Source: Chryseomicrobium palamuruense
GTDB lineage: Bacteria; Bacillota; Bacilli; Bacillales_A; Planococcaceae
NCBI RefSeq assembly: GCF_042649045.1
Contig: NZ_JBHSEF010000022.1
Coordinates: 62,001-126,000, forward strand
Length of the DNA: 64,000 nucleotides
Direction: 5' to 3'
Shown here: piece by piece, positions 41,100 through 49,087 of the stretch
Numbering within the stretch: position 1 is the first letter of the stretch
How the letters are laid out: each line of letters starts with the position of its first letter
The notes under the pieces: generated by a model
The model's database searches: none
What the model was told of the DNA's origin: nothing
What the model saw: only the letters and a program-made list of their open reading frames with translations
Made by a program: the position numbers and the translations under genes

Positions 41100-43952
41100 C
41101 TATTTTAACGCACTTGCCATTCGTTCTTTATCTCGTTCCAATACCGGTTTTAGATAACGTCCTGTATAGGACTCCTGTACTTCACAAATTTCTTCGGGTG
41201 TTCCTGTTGCTACAATTATACCGCCCTTGTCTCCACCTTCCGGACCTAGATCAATCATATAATCCGCTGTTTTGATGACATCAAGGTTATGTTCAATCAC
41301 TAACACGGTATCGCCATTTTCAACTAATCGCTGTAATACAGTTAGAAGGCGGGCAATATCTGCTACGTGTAAACCGGTGGTTGGCTCATCAAGAATATAG
41401 AAACTCTTCCCGTTTGAACGTTTATGGAGTTCACTTGCAAGTTTTACACGTTGTGCTTCTCCGCCTGATAATGTCGTGGCTGGTTGGCCTAGTGTAATAT
41501 AGCCAAGCCCTACGTCCGCTATGGTTTGAAGCTTCCGGCTGATCTTCGGATGGTTCTCAAAGAAACCTACAGCATCTTCCACGGTCATTTGAAGCACGTC
41601 AGAAATATTTTTTCCTTTGTACTTCACTTCTAGAGTTTCTCGGTTGTAGCGCTTGCCGTGACACACTTCACAAGGTACATAAACATCTGGTAAGAAATGC
41701 ATCTCAATTTTTAAAATTCCATCTCCGCGGCACGCCTCACAACGGCCACCTTTGACATTGAAACTAAAACGACCTTTTTTATATCCGCGCACTTTTGCTT
41801 CATTGGTTGATGCATAGACATCTCGAATGTCATCAAACACGCCTGTATACGTCGCAGGATTCGAACGAGGGGTCCTTCCGATCGGTGACTGGTCAATATC
41901 AATGATCTTTTCGAGCTGCTCGATGCCATCCACACCTTTACTCGCTCCCGGTTTCACTTTCGCCCGGTTGATCTTTTGAGCAAGTGATTTATAAAGAATT
42001 TCATTGATCAGCGTACTTTTCCCTGACCCCGATACCCCTGTCACTGCCGTAAAGACACCTAATGGAATGTCTACAGACACTCCCTTTAAATTATTTTCAG
42101 TCGCTTCGTGTATCGTCAGCTTCCGCTCGTCCGGTTGACGACGTTCGGCAGGAACCGGAATAAACTTCTTGCCACTTAAATACTGTCCTGTTAAAGAGGC
42201 TTTGTTACGCATCACTTGTTTCGGTGTTCCTGCTGCGACAATTTCACCGCCGTGAACTCCTGCTCCCGGACCAATATCAATCAAATAATCTGCTGCCATC
42301 ATGGTGTCTTCATCATGTTCAACGACAATCAGTGTGTTCCCGATGTCTCGCATATTTTGAAGCGTCCCAATCAAACGGTCATTGTCTCGTTGATGAAGAC
42401 CAATGGAAGGCTCATCGAGAATATAAAGGACACCTGTTAACCGAGAACCGATTTGTGTCGCTAAGCGAATCCGTTGAGCTTCTCCACCGGATAAGGTACC
42501 GGCTGCACGACTCAGCGTTAAATAATCAAGCCCCACATTGATTAGAAATCCTAATCGTTCATCGATTTCACGCAAAATCAAGCGAGCAATTTGCATATCT
42601 TTCTCCGATAGGTTGAGGGATTTGAAAAATGCCTCCGCTTCTTCAATCGAAAATTCACTTACCTGACCGATGTGAAGATCATTGATTTTCACTGCACGAG
42701 TCTCTTCTTTTAATCGGTATCCCTGACACGTCGGACACGCATGTTCCGCCATATATTTTTCCATTTGCTCACGAATGTAATCCGATGATGTATCTTTATA
42801 ACGTCGCTCTACATTGGATAGAACACCTTCAAAATAAATCATATTGTCCCGCACTTGCCCAAACTCATTCACATAGCGGAAACGAAGTTTCTCTTTTCCT
42901 GACCCTTTCATTAGTTTATCCCACTGGTCTTTTGGCAAATCCTTAACAGGCTTCTTCATTGAAATCTTATAATGTTTCGATACTGCCTCTAGTAGTTTCG
43001 GATAATAATTGGAGCTCGTCGGTTGCCAAGCTACAATGGCGCCTTGTTCAAGTGACAATGTTGAATCTGGCACGACTAGTTCCGGGTCCACTTCTAGCTT
43101 CATTCCTAACCCATCACAGTCCGGACACGCTCCAAACGGGCTGTTGAACGAGAACATACGCGGTTCAAGTTCACCGATAGAAAATCCACAATACGGACAC
43201 GCATGGTGTTCAGAGAATAAGAGTTCTTCTTCACCAATAACGTCAATAATGACATTTCCTTCGGCTAAGCGAAGTGCTGCTTCAAGCGAGTCACTTAAGC
43301 GCGCTTCGACCCCTTCTTTCACCACAATTCGGTCAATGACGACAGAGATTGTATGTTTTTTATTTTTATCGAGTTCAATGTTATCATCTAAATCAATCAG
43401 ATCATCATTCACGCGAACACGTACGTACCCTTGTTTGCGCAAATCATCTAATAGTTTGACATGCGTTCCTTTTCGTCCGGAAACGACGGGAGCCAACACT
43501 TGCAATTTAGTTCGTTCCGGATATTCCATAATCCGGTCGACCATCTGTTCAATGGTCTGAGAGGTGATTTCAATCCCATGAATCGGACAAATTGGTTTTC
43601 CGACACGTGCGTAGAGGAGACGTAAGTAATCATTGATTTCTGTTACCGTCCCGACAGTCGAGCGTGGATTTCGACTTGTTGTTTTTTGATCAATTGAAAT
43701 AGCCGGAGAAAGTCCTTCAATCGTATCGACATCCGGTTTATCCATTTGCCCTAAAAATTGACGTGCGTAAGCAGACAACGATTCTACGTACCGTCGTTGC
43801 CCTTCCGCATAAATCGTATCAAACGCTAAGGAGGATTTTCCCGACCCAGAAAGGCCCGTCATAACAACGAGCTTGTCTCGGGGAATGGTTACACTAATAT
43901 TTTTTAAGTTGTGGGCGCGCGCCCCTTCAATTCGTATTTCTTGGTGTTTCAC
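41100..43952 (-). CDS. uvrA: excinuclease ABC subunit A
   Basis: UvrA is the damage-recognising dimeric ATPase of nucleotide excision repair. The 950-residue product has two ABC modules: Walker A GLSGSGKSSLAFDTIYAEG and GVSGSGKSTLINEIL, both LSGGEAQR signatures, and the zinc modules CPYCG...CPDCDG and CEACRGDG...CEVCHGKR. Length is standard. It lies 1 bp after the uvrB stop, forming the uvrBA operon under the LexA box upstream. Confidence 0.98.
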   Translation of the reverse strand: MKHQEIRIEGARAHNLKNISVTIPRDKLVVMTGLSGSGKSSLAFDTIYAEGQRRYVESLSAYARQFLGQMDKPDVDTIEGLSPAISIDQKTTSRNPRSTVGTVTEINDYLRLLYARVGKPICPIHGIEITSQTIEQMVDRIMEYPERTKLQVLAPVVSGRKGTHVKLLDDLRKQGYVRVRVNDDLIDLDDNIELDKNKKHTISVVIDRIVVKEGVEARLSDSLEAALRLAEGNVIIDVIGEEELLFSEHHACPYCGFSIGELEPRMFSFNSPFGACPDCDGLGMKLEVDPELVVPDSTLSLEQGAIVAWQPTSSNYYPKLLEAVSKHYKISMKKPVKDLPKDQWDKLMKGSGKEKLRFRYVNEFGQVRDNMIYFEGVLSNVERRYKDTSSDYIREQMEKYMAEHACPTCQGYRLKEETRAVKINDLHIGQVSEFSIEEAEAFFKSLNLSEKDMQIARLILREIDERLGFLINVGLDYLTLSRAAGTLSGGEAQRIRLATQIGSRLTGVLYILDEPSIGLHQRDNDRLIGTLQNMRDIGNTLIVVEHDEDTMMAADYLIDIGPGAGVHGGEIVAAGTPKQVMRNKASLTGQYLSGKKFIPVPAERRQPDERKLTIHEATENNLKGVSVDIPLGVFTAVTGVSGSGKSTLINEILYKSLAQKINRAKVKPGASKGVDGIEQLEKIIDIDQSPIGRTPRSNPATYTGVFDDIRDVYASTNEAKVRGYKKGRFSFNVKGGRCEACRGDGILKIEMHFLPDVYVPCEVCHGKRYNRETLEVKYKGKNISDVLQMTVEDAVGFFENHPKISRKLQTIADVGLGYITLGQPATTLSGGEAQRVKLASELHKRSNGKSFYILDEPTTGLHVADIARLLTVLQRLVENGDTVLVIEHNLDVIKTADYMIDLGPEGGDKGGIIVATGTPEEICEVQESYTGRYLKPVLERDKERMASALK

Positions 43953-45947
43953 TTAATTTCCTCCTTCCAGCTTCAGTTCAAGAAGTGCATCACGCAGTTC
44001 AGCTGCTCGCTCAAAATTGAGTGCACGAGCTGCATCTTTCATTTCTTTTTCAAGGTTGGTGATAAGCGCTGCGCGTTCATCCTTCGACAACTCTTTACCA
44101 GATACAAGTTGTTGTGCATACGTTTCAACTTCTTCCGCAGCTTGTGTAGCTCGAATCACTTCACGTACTTTCTTATTAATGGTTGTTGGAATAATACCGT
44201 GTTCTTCATTGTAAGCCATTTGTATCGTTCGACGACGTTTTGTCTCGTCTATCGCTTTCTGCATCGAATCTGTTATCTTATCGGCATACATAATAACTTC
44301 TCCGTTCGAGTTCCGCGCGGCACGCCCAATTGTCTGGATCAGCGAACGTTCTGAGCGAAGGAACCCCTCTTTATCTGCATCAAGAATGGCAACGAGTGAC
44401 ACTTCCGGAATATCAAGTCCTTCACGGAGCAAGTTGATTCCAATCAAGACGTCATAGACACCGAGTCGGAGTTCACGAATGATTTCGATCCGTTCGAGTG
44501 TTTTAATTTCTGAGTGCAGATATTGCACTTTGATTTGCATTTCTTTTAAGTAATCAGTTAAGTCTTCCGACATTTTTTTCGTCAATGTCGTAATGAGAAC
44601 ACGTTCATTACGTTCTGCCCGTAAATTGATTTCATGAATCAAATCATCGATTTGGCCATGGATAGGTCGGATATGAATGACGGGATCCAGTAGACCTGTC
44701 GGACGAATGATTTGCTCGACCATCTCTGGTGTATGTTCAATTTCATACGGACCGGGTGTAGCGGATACATAAATCGCTTGATGAATATGCTCTTCAAACT
44801 CTTCAAATTTCAGCGGACGATTGTCGAGTGCAGATGGTAAACGGAATCCGTGATCAACAAGCACTGATTTTCGCGCTTGGTCTCCATTATACATTCCGCG
44901 AACTTGCGGCAAAGATACGTGGCTCTCATCGACAACGAGTAAGAAATCATCGGGGAAATAATCGAGCAATGTATACGGAGTCGCTCCTGCTTCACGCAAT
45001 GTTAAATGGCGTGAATAGTTCTCGATACCGGAACAAAAGCCCATCTCACGCATCATTTCTAAATCATAATTGGTGCGTTGTTCGAGACGTTGGGCTTCTA
45101 GAAGTTTATCTTCTGCACGAAGCTTTTCAAGTTGCTCTTCAAGTTCACGTTCGATGTTCCCAATGGCTACTTGCATTTTCTCTTCACGCGTAACGAAGTG
45201 AGATGCTGGGAAAATGGCCACATGATCTCGTTCACCCATAATTTCCCCTGTCAATGCATCCACTTCACGAATGCGGTCGATTTCATCACCAAAAAACTCC
45301 ACGCGAAGGCATTTTTCATCACGAGAAGCTGGGAAGATTTCGACGACATCTCCACGGACACGGAAAGTCCCACGAACGAAGTTGATATCATTGCGTTCAT
45401 ATTGAACATCGACAAGACGACGTAATAGTTGATTGCGCTCAATTTCCATACCCGTTCGTAAAGAGACCACCATCTCTTTATATTCTTCCGGGTTCCCTAA
45501 GCCATAAATACACGATACCGAGGCAATGATAATGACATCTTTGCGCTCAAACAAGGAAGATGTTGCTGAGTGACGCAGTTTATCAATTTCATCATTGATG
45601 CTTGAATCTTTTTCAATGTAAGTATCGGTTTGTGGCACGTAGGCTTCCGGCTGATAATAGTCGTAGTAACTGACAAAGTACTCAACTGCGTTATTCGGAA
45701 AGAACTCTTTAAACTCACTGTAGAGTTGCCCCGCTAATGTTTTATTGTGGGCCATCACCAGTGTCGGACGGTTAATTTCTTTGATGACGTTGGAAACGGT
45801 GAACGTCTTCCCTGTCCCTGTCGCCCCAAGAAGTGTTTGGTGGCGTTCTCCTTTTTGTACACCTTTTATAAGCTCCGCAATCGCCGTCACTTGATCGCCT
45901 GCCGGCTCATACGGTGCTTGCAAATCAAATAAGTTTTCTTCGGCCAT
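43953..45947 (-). CDS. uvrB: excinuclease ABC subunit B
   Basis: UvrB verifies damage and loads UvrC. The ~664-residue helicase-like protein has Walker A GATGTGKTFTVSNV, the beta-hairpin YYDYYQPEAYVPQTDTYIEK that inserts into DNA, the DEAD-like VVDESHVSLPQ, motif VI region QTIGRAARN, and a C-terminal UVR domain (about 625-660, LITNLEKEMKDAARALNFE). I choose ATG 45947 over the GTG three codons earlier, since the AAGG site then has proper spacing. A LexA box lies 70 bp upstream. Confidence 0.97.
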   Translation of the reverse strand: MAEENLFDLQAPYEPAGDQVTAIAELIKGVQKGERHQTLLGATGTGKTFTVSNVIKEINRPTLVMAHNKTLAGQLYSEFKEFFPNNAVEYFVSYYDYYQPEAYVPQTDTYIEKDSSINDEIDKLRHSATSSLFERKDVIIIASVSCIYGLGNPEEYKEMVVSLRTGMEIERNQLLRRLVDVQYERNDINFVRGTFRVRGDVVEIFPASRDEKCLRVEFFGDEIDRIREVDALTGEIMGERDHVAIFPASHFVTREEKMQVAIGNIERELEEQLEKLRAEDKLLEAQRLEQRTNYDLEMMREMGFCSGIENYSRHLTLREAGATPYTLLDYFPDDFLLVVDESHVSLPQVRGMYNGDQARKSVLVDHGFRLPSALDNRPLKFEEFEEHIHQAIYVSATPGPYEIEHTPEMVEQIIRPTGLLDPVIHIRPIHGQIDDLIHEINLRAERNERVLITTLTKKMSEDLTDYLKEMQIKVQYLHSEIKTLERIEIIRELRLGVYDVLIGINLLREGLDIPEVSLVAILDADKEGFLRSERSLIQTIGRAARNSNGEVIMYADKITDSMQKAIDETKRRRTIQMAYNEEHGIIPTTINKKVREVIRATQAAEEVETYAQQLVSGKELSKDERAALITNLEKEMKDAARALNFERAAELRDALLELKLEGGN

Positions 45948-46170
45948 TTTTTTCACCTTGCTTTCTTATATGAAGTCTCGGTAATTTTCCTTACCCTATT
46001 CACCGAGAACTTAAAAACGAACGTATGTTTTTATAGTAGTCCTTTTTACGGATTTTCGCAACGAATACATCTGCTGAAACACGATAGTTTAGTTAAATCA
46101 ATAGGAATCTTTTTTAAAGCCTTCAACTTTCCAATAGATAATCCTCTGAAACACCAGAAAGTTCACTAAA
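45948..46170. other. uvrBA promoter region with leader hairpin
   Basis: Besides the LexA site, a 7-bp inverted repeat TCTCGGT/ACCGAGA (about 45976-46009) lies in the uvrB leader. The remaining sequence up to the repeat element is AT-rich and holds no gene. Confidence 0.45.
46018..46031 (-). promoter_or_regulatory. LexA (SOS) box upstream of uvrBA
   Basis: The plus strand reads CGAACGTATGTTTT, one base from the Bacillus SOS consensus CGAACRNRYGTTYC. On the minus strand it sits just after a TACTAT -10-like box, suitable for repression of uvrBA. Confidence 0.8.
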
Positions 46171-46296
46171 ACCTTCGCTTTTCTGAGGACGTGACTCCCT
46201 GCCTCCTCATCGGGGCCCCTGAAATGCTCTGCATTTCCTCCCCACTTGCGGGGTCAGATGAGCCACTCTAAAGCCTCTAGAAGTCTTCGGTTTTAG
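46171..46296 (-). repeat. GC-rich extragenic repeat, copy 3
   Basis: On the minus strand it starts AAACCGAAGACTTCTAGAGG and ends CCTCAGAAAAGCGAAGG, the same borders as 12952-13058, and holds a GACCCCGCAAGTGGGG core. The region to 46436 holds nothing else that I recognise. Confidence 0.6.
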
Positions 46297-46436
46297 CTCA
46301 CTTTCTTAGATAGTGTCACAATGAGAGATACCATTCTTCATTCACCTGACCAAAGCTGGTTGCCTAACGTGACCGTCGGAGTCTTTTAATCCGTCGGTCA
46401 CATCATATACATCCTTTCTTTCGCCTCACGACAAAC

Positions 46437-46462
46437 AAAAAAACTGCCCTTCGGCAGTTTTT
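46437..46462 (-). terminator. terminator of the IDEAL-domain gene
   Basis: AAACTGCC/GGCAGTTT with a GAAG loop is followed by a T-run on the minus strand, immediately after the stop codon. Confidence 0.85.
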
Positions 46463-46695
46463 TAGGTGGTATGTAGTTCATTTAGCTGGCTTGTATACAC
46501 CATGAACTTCTCTTGATCCCCCGCGTCGAGTGCAGCATCAATGAGATGGTTGAGTCTCTCTGTCAGCTGTTCCCGGTGAATATGGTCTAAGAACATATCC
46601 AGATAGATTTCTTGCAAAAGAGTCATGGATGAAGATTCCGTTCCTGTGTCTGACATTGCTTTTAGAAAATCCGTGTATGAATAGTACTTGTCCAT
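46462..46695 (-). CDS. IDEAL-domain protein
   Basis: The 77-residue protein begins MDKYYSYTDFLKAM and ends with HLIDAALDAGDQEKFMVYTSQL, which fits the IDEAL domain (PF08858: L-x-x-x-IDxALDxGDxxxF). IDEAL proteins are small and helical; in B. subtilis, YpiB and others carry the domain, and its role is adaptor-like and mostly unknown. I place the start at ATG 46695 behind GAGGTG rather than the ATG three codons earlier. It is divergent from comK and ends in a terminator. Confidence 0.8.
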   Translation of the reverse strand: MDKYYSYTDFLKAMSDTGTESSSMTLLQEIYLDMFLDHIHREQLTERLNHLIDAALDAGDQEKFMVYTSQLNELHTT

Positions 46696-46796
46696 AATAT
46701 TCACCTCTTTTGATTTCTATTATACCAAGCCATCGTCAGTTTGCAATAATTTTTTAGAATATTCGAAATCAACCCATTCGATTCACTTTTTGAAAT

Positions 46797-46840
46797 AATC
46801 AAAAATTAAAGATTGTTTGATTTCCAATTAACGGTATAAT
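46797..46840 (+). promoter_or_regulatory. comK promoter with inverted repeat
   Basis: TTGTTT (46813-46818) and TATAAT (46835-46840) are 16 bases apart, 34 bp before the comK start. The -35 region overlaps the 7-bp inverted repeat AATCAAA (46797-46803) / TTTGATT (46816-46822), a candidate operator. I could not fit a clean pair of ComK boxes (AAAA-N5-TTTT) here. Confidence 0.5.
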
Positions 46841-46873
46841 AGGAAGTATCCTAATCCAAAGGGGCTATGTTGT

Positions 46874-47422
46874 GTGAACAAACCTAAAGATACATCGGAA
46901 TACTATTTGTCGATGGATGCCGCCGTCATCCGTCCCGTTTTTCAGGATTTGAGAATTCAGGCTGAAGTCATCAGCCTGACAAAAGAACCAACCATTCTGC
47001 CGGTCGATTGCTTTACACTCGTCAAAAACACATGCAAACTCTGCGAAAAAACGATGGCTACCGCGCTTAAAGAAGCAACAGAATTGCTTGGACCGTACCA
47101 TAAAGTCCCTATTTACATGGAAACTATTGATGGCAGACCATTTATCTTGATTCCTTTGCAGTCTCCCCGCTCGACAGTCAATACGTGGGTCACCCTTCAT
47201 GCCATTGAATATCACAAACGCAGTTCAAAAGATCCGGCGTACACAGACATTCATTTAACAAATGGTGAGGTTATCACGGTCAATGCTTCGTTTACTACGT
47301 TTAACCGGCAATATGTTCTGGCCAATGCATTACGAACAGCATACATAAAACTGCAAGAGCAACGTCAAGAGGATCGTCTATTAGTGTTATCCAAGTTAGC
47401 AGCAGAACCACTGAGCAAATAA
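46874..47422 (+). CDS. comK: competence transcription factor ComK
   Basis: ComK activates late competence (DNA-uptake) genes. The 182-residue product lines up with the family: a Cys-containing segment KNTCKLCEKTMATALKEATE where B. subtilis has SCRFFGSSYAGRKAGT, then HKVPIYMETIDGRPFILIPL, SPRSTVNTWVTLHAI, and TDIHLTNGEVITVNASF with FNRQYVLANALRT. The start is GTG 46874 behind GGGG at nine bases. ComK is normally kept low by MecA-ClpC-ClpP proteolysis, and clpP is in this window. Its 3' end overlaps the convergent gene by 58 bp. Identification by alignment from memory; the family is divergent. Confidence 0.83.
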   Translation: MNKPKDTSEYYLSMDAAVIRPVFQDLRIQAEVISLTKEPTILPVDCFTLVKNTCKLCEKTMATALKEATELLGPYHKVPIYMETIDGRPFILIPLQSPRSTVNTWVTLHAIEYHKRSSKDPAYTDIHLTNGEVITVNASFTTFNRQYVLANALRTAYIKLQEQRQEDRLLVLSKLAAEPLSK

Positions 47423-47757
47423 TGATGAAGCAATTCTTCCACTTGGTTGCGGAGACGTACATTTAAATACCGTCTGTGCTCTTCGTAACCTTGATGATAG
47501 AAAATGTACTCCGTAAACAATTCATCCGCTTCCCCCCGCACGACTTTCAATCCTTTTTTCCGGACCACTTCATGTACTTTTTTTAAATCGGTTTGTACAC
47601 ATTGATCCGCCGCAGCAAGCAACTCTAAATAAGGACGAGGTAGTTTAAAGCCGCCTTGTTGAACAAGTGACCGGTCTTTGGCAAGCACCGTCATGACCAT
47701 CGGCAAATAAATCAATCTCTCCAAGTCATTTAGCATGTCATCTGTCAACGTTGCCAT
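47365..47757 (-). CDS. conserved Bacillales protein (YhjD-like)
   Basis: The 130-residue protein has a Tyr/Leu-rich helical pattern: ERLIYLPMVMTVLAKDRSLV, FKLPRPYLELL, LKVVRGEADELFTEYIFYHQ, and YEEHRRYLNVRLRNQVEELL. This recalls B. subtilis YhjD, a protein of unknown function. There is no signal peptide or membrane helix. The last ~16 residues (GSAANLDNTNRRSS) fall in DNA that also encodes the ComK C-terminus on the other strand, and look like an extension past the usual family end. The start follows AAGGAGGAG. Confidence 0.7.
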   Translation of the reverse strand: MATLTDDMLNDLERLIYLPMVMTVLAKDRSLVQQGGFKLPRPYLELLAAADQCVQTDLKKVHEVVRKKGLKVVRGEADELFTEYIFYHQGYEEHRRYLNVRLRNQVEELLHHYLLSGSAANLDNTNRRSS

Positions 47758-47819
47758 AAAAACTCCTCCTTCTCATTGTACGAACGTTTGTTCTTATTCT
47801 TATTTTACACCGGAACAAC

Positions 47820-47856
47820 AAAAAAGCAACTTCCAAATGTTGTGGAAGTTGCTTAA
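47820..47856 (-). terminator. tagO terminator
   Basis: AAGCAACTTCC/GGAAGTTGCTT is followed by TTTTTG on the minus strand, directly after the tagO stop. Confidence 0.85.
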
Positions 47857-47858
47857 AT

Positions 47859-48899
47859 TTATTTGGTGAATTTTAAGAAGTTTAACAACGGACGGTAGTT
47901 CTTACCTGCAAGTCCGATAAACTCAACAAACAATTCAATGATCACGAGCATCACGGCAACCAGTAACAATGCTCCCCAGACCGTCGCTTGAGAGAAAATT
48001 AATGCCGTAATACCGAACAGTGCGGCAATCGCATAAATAATCAATACAGTTTGACGATGCGTAAAGCCAACATTTAATAAACAGTGATGCAAATGCGACT
48101 TGTCTGCTGCAGAGAGCGGTTGCTTTTCCCGAAGTCGGCGCACGATGGCGAAGAACGTATCTGATACCGGAACACCTAACATGATGACTGGAATGATCAA
48201 CGCAAACATCGTAACTCCCTTAAAGCCAAGTAGAGCGAACACAGAAATCATGAAGCCTAAGAACAGAGCGCCTGTATCTCCCATAAAAATACGTGCTGGA
48301 TAGAAGTTAAATACTAAGAAACCAAGTGTACTTGCGGCTAAGATGGCTGTCACTGTAGCGACGAATGGGTTCCCCATTAAAATCGCCATAGCGGAAAGTG
48401 TGACGAGTGCAATTGTCGAAACACCTGCTGCAAGACCGTCTAGACCGTCAATTAAGTTAACTGCATTTGTGATTCCGACAATCCAAATGATGGTTAGTGG
48501 GATGGCGAAGTAACCAAACTCCAAATCTCCTCCAAATGGAAGATTGATGAACTCGATTTGAATCTCTCCGTAAACAACAATGACAAGTGCCGCTGCTAAT
48601 TGACCAAGCAGTTTCGCTTTTGCTGTAATCTCTAACATATCATCGAGAATGCCGGTAATAATGATAATCGTGGCTCCAATTAATAGGGCTTTATCAAAGT
48701 CACCGTCCGGACGGTAGATCAAATACGTAAGAACAAACGATAAATATATGGCTAATCCGCCAAGACGCGGCATAATCCGCGCATGAACTTTTCGGTAATT
48801 GGGACGATCCACTGCTCCTACTCGGTACGCTAAACGTTTCACTAGCGGGGTCAGTACGATGGATGCGACAAATGCCAAGACCAATGCAAAGGCTAGCAT
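47859..48899 (-). CDS. tagO: undecaprenyl-phosphate N-acetylglucosaminyl-1-phosphate transferase (TagO/WecA)
   Basis: This membrane enzyme links GlcNAc-1-P to undecaprenyl phosphate and starts wall teichoic acid and other secondary wall polymers. The 346-residue product has about eleven transmembrane helices. It has the conserved cytoplasmic motifs DRPNYRKVHARIMPRLGG, GILDDMLEITAKAKLLGQ, NAVNLIDGLDGLAAG, NFYPARIFMGDTGALFLGF and, last, the HHCLLNVGF loop. It lies upstream of the secA2/SLH locus, whose SLH protein needs such a wall polymer to bind. Confidence 0.95.
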   Translation of the reverse strand: MLAFALVLAFVASIVLTPLVKRLAYRVGAVDRPNYRKVHARIMPRLGGLAIYLSFVLTYLIYRPDGDFDKALLIGATIIIITGILDDMLEITAKAKLLGQLAAALVIVVYGEIQIEFINLPFGGDLEFGYFAIPLTIIWIVGITNAVNLIDGLDGLAAGVSTIALVTLSAMAILMGNPFVATVTAILAASTLGFLVFNFYPARIFMGDTGALFLGFMISVFALLGFKGVTMFALIIPVIMLGVPVSDTFFAIVRRLREKQPLSAADKSHLHHCLLNVGFTHRQTVLIIYAIAALFGITALIFSQATVWGALLLVAVMLVIIELFVEFIGLAGKNYRPLLNFLKFTK

Positions 48900-49087
48900 G
48901 TCTCTCCTCCTCTTTCTGCAAATCTTTAAGTATTATAGCACTTTCCCAACAAATTAACAGTAGCAACTTTCACCAGACTTGAAAAACAAGACTTCTCACC
49001 CAGAAAATTCAGCCCACCTAAATTAGAAAAGTTCTTCAAAAAATGGTAGAATGAAATGAATGTGTTGTAAACAGAAGGAGCTTACTT

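Noticed and set aside
43911..44354. A 147-residue frame antisense to uvrB
   Set aside because: It is a shadow of the conserved uvrB coding sequence, with no independent signal.
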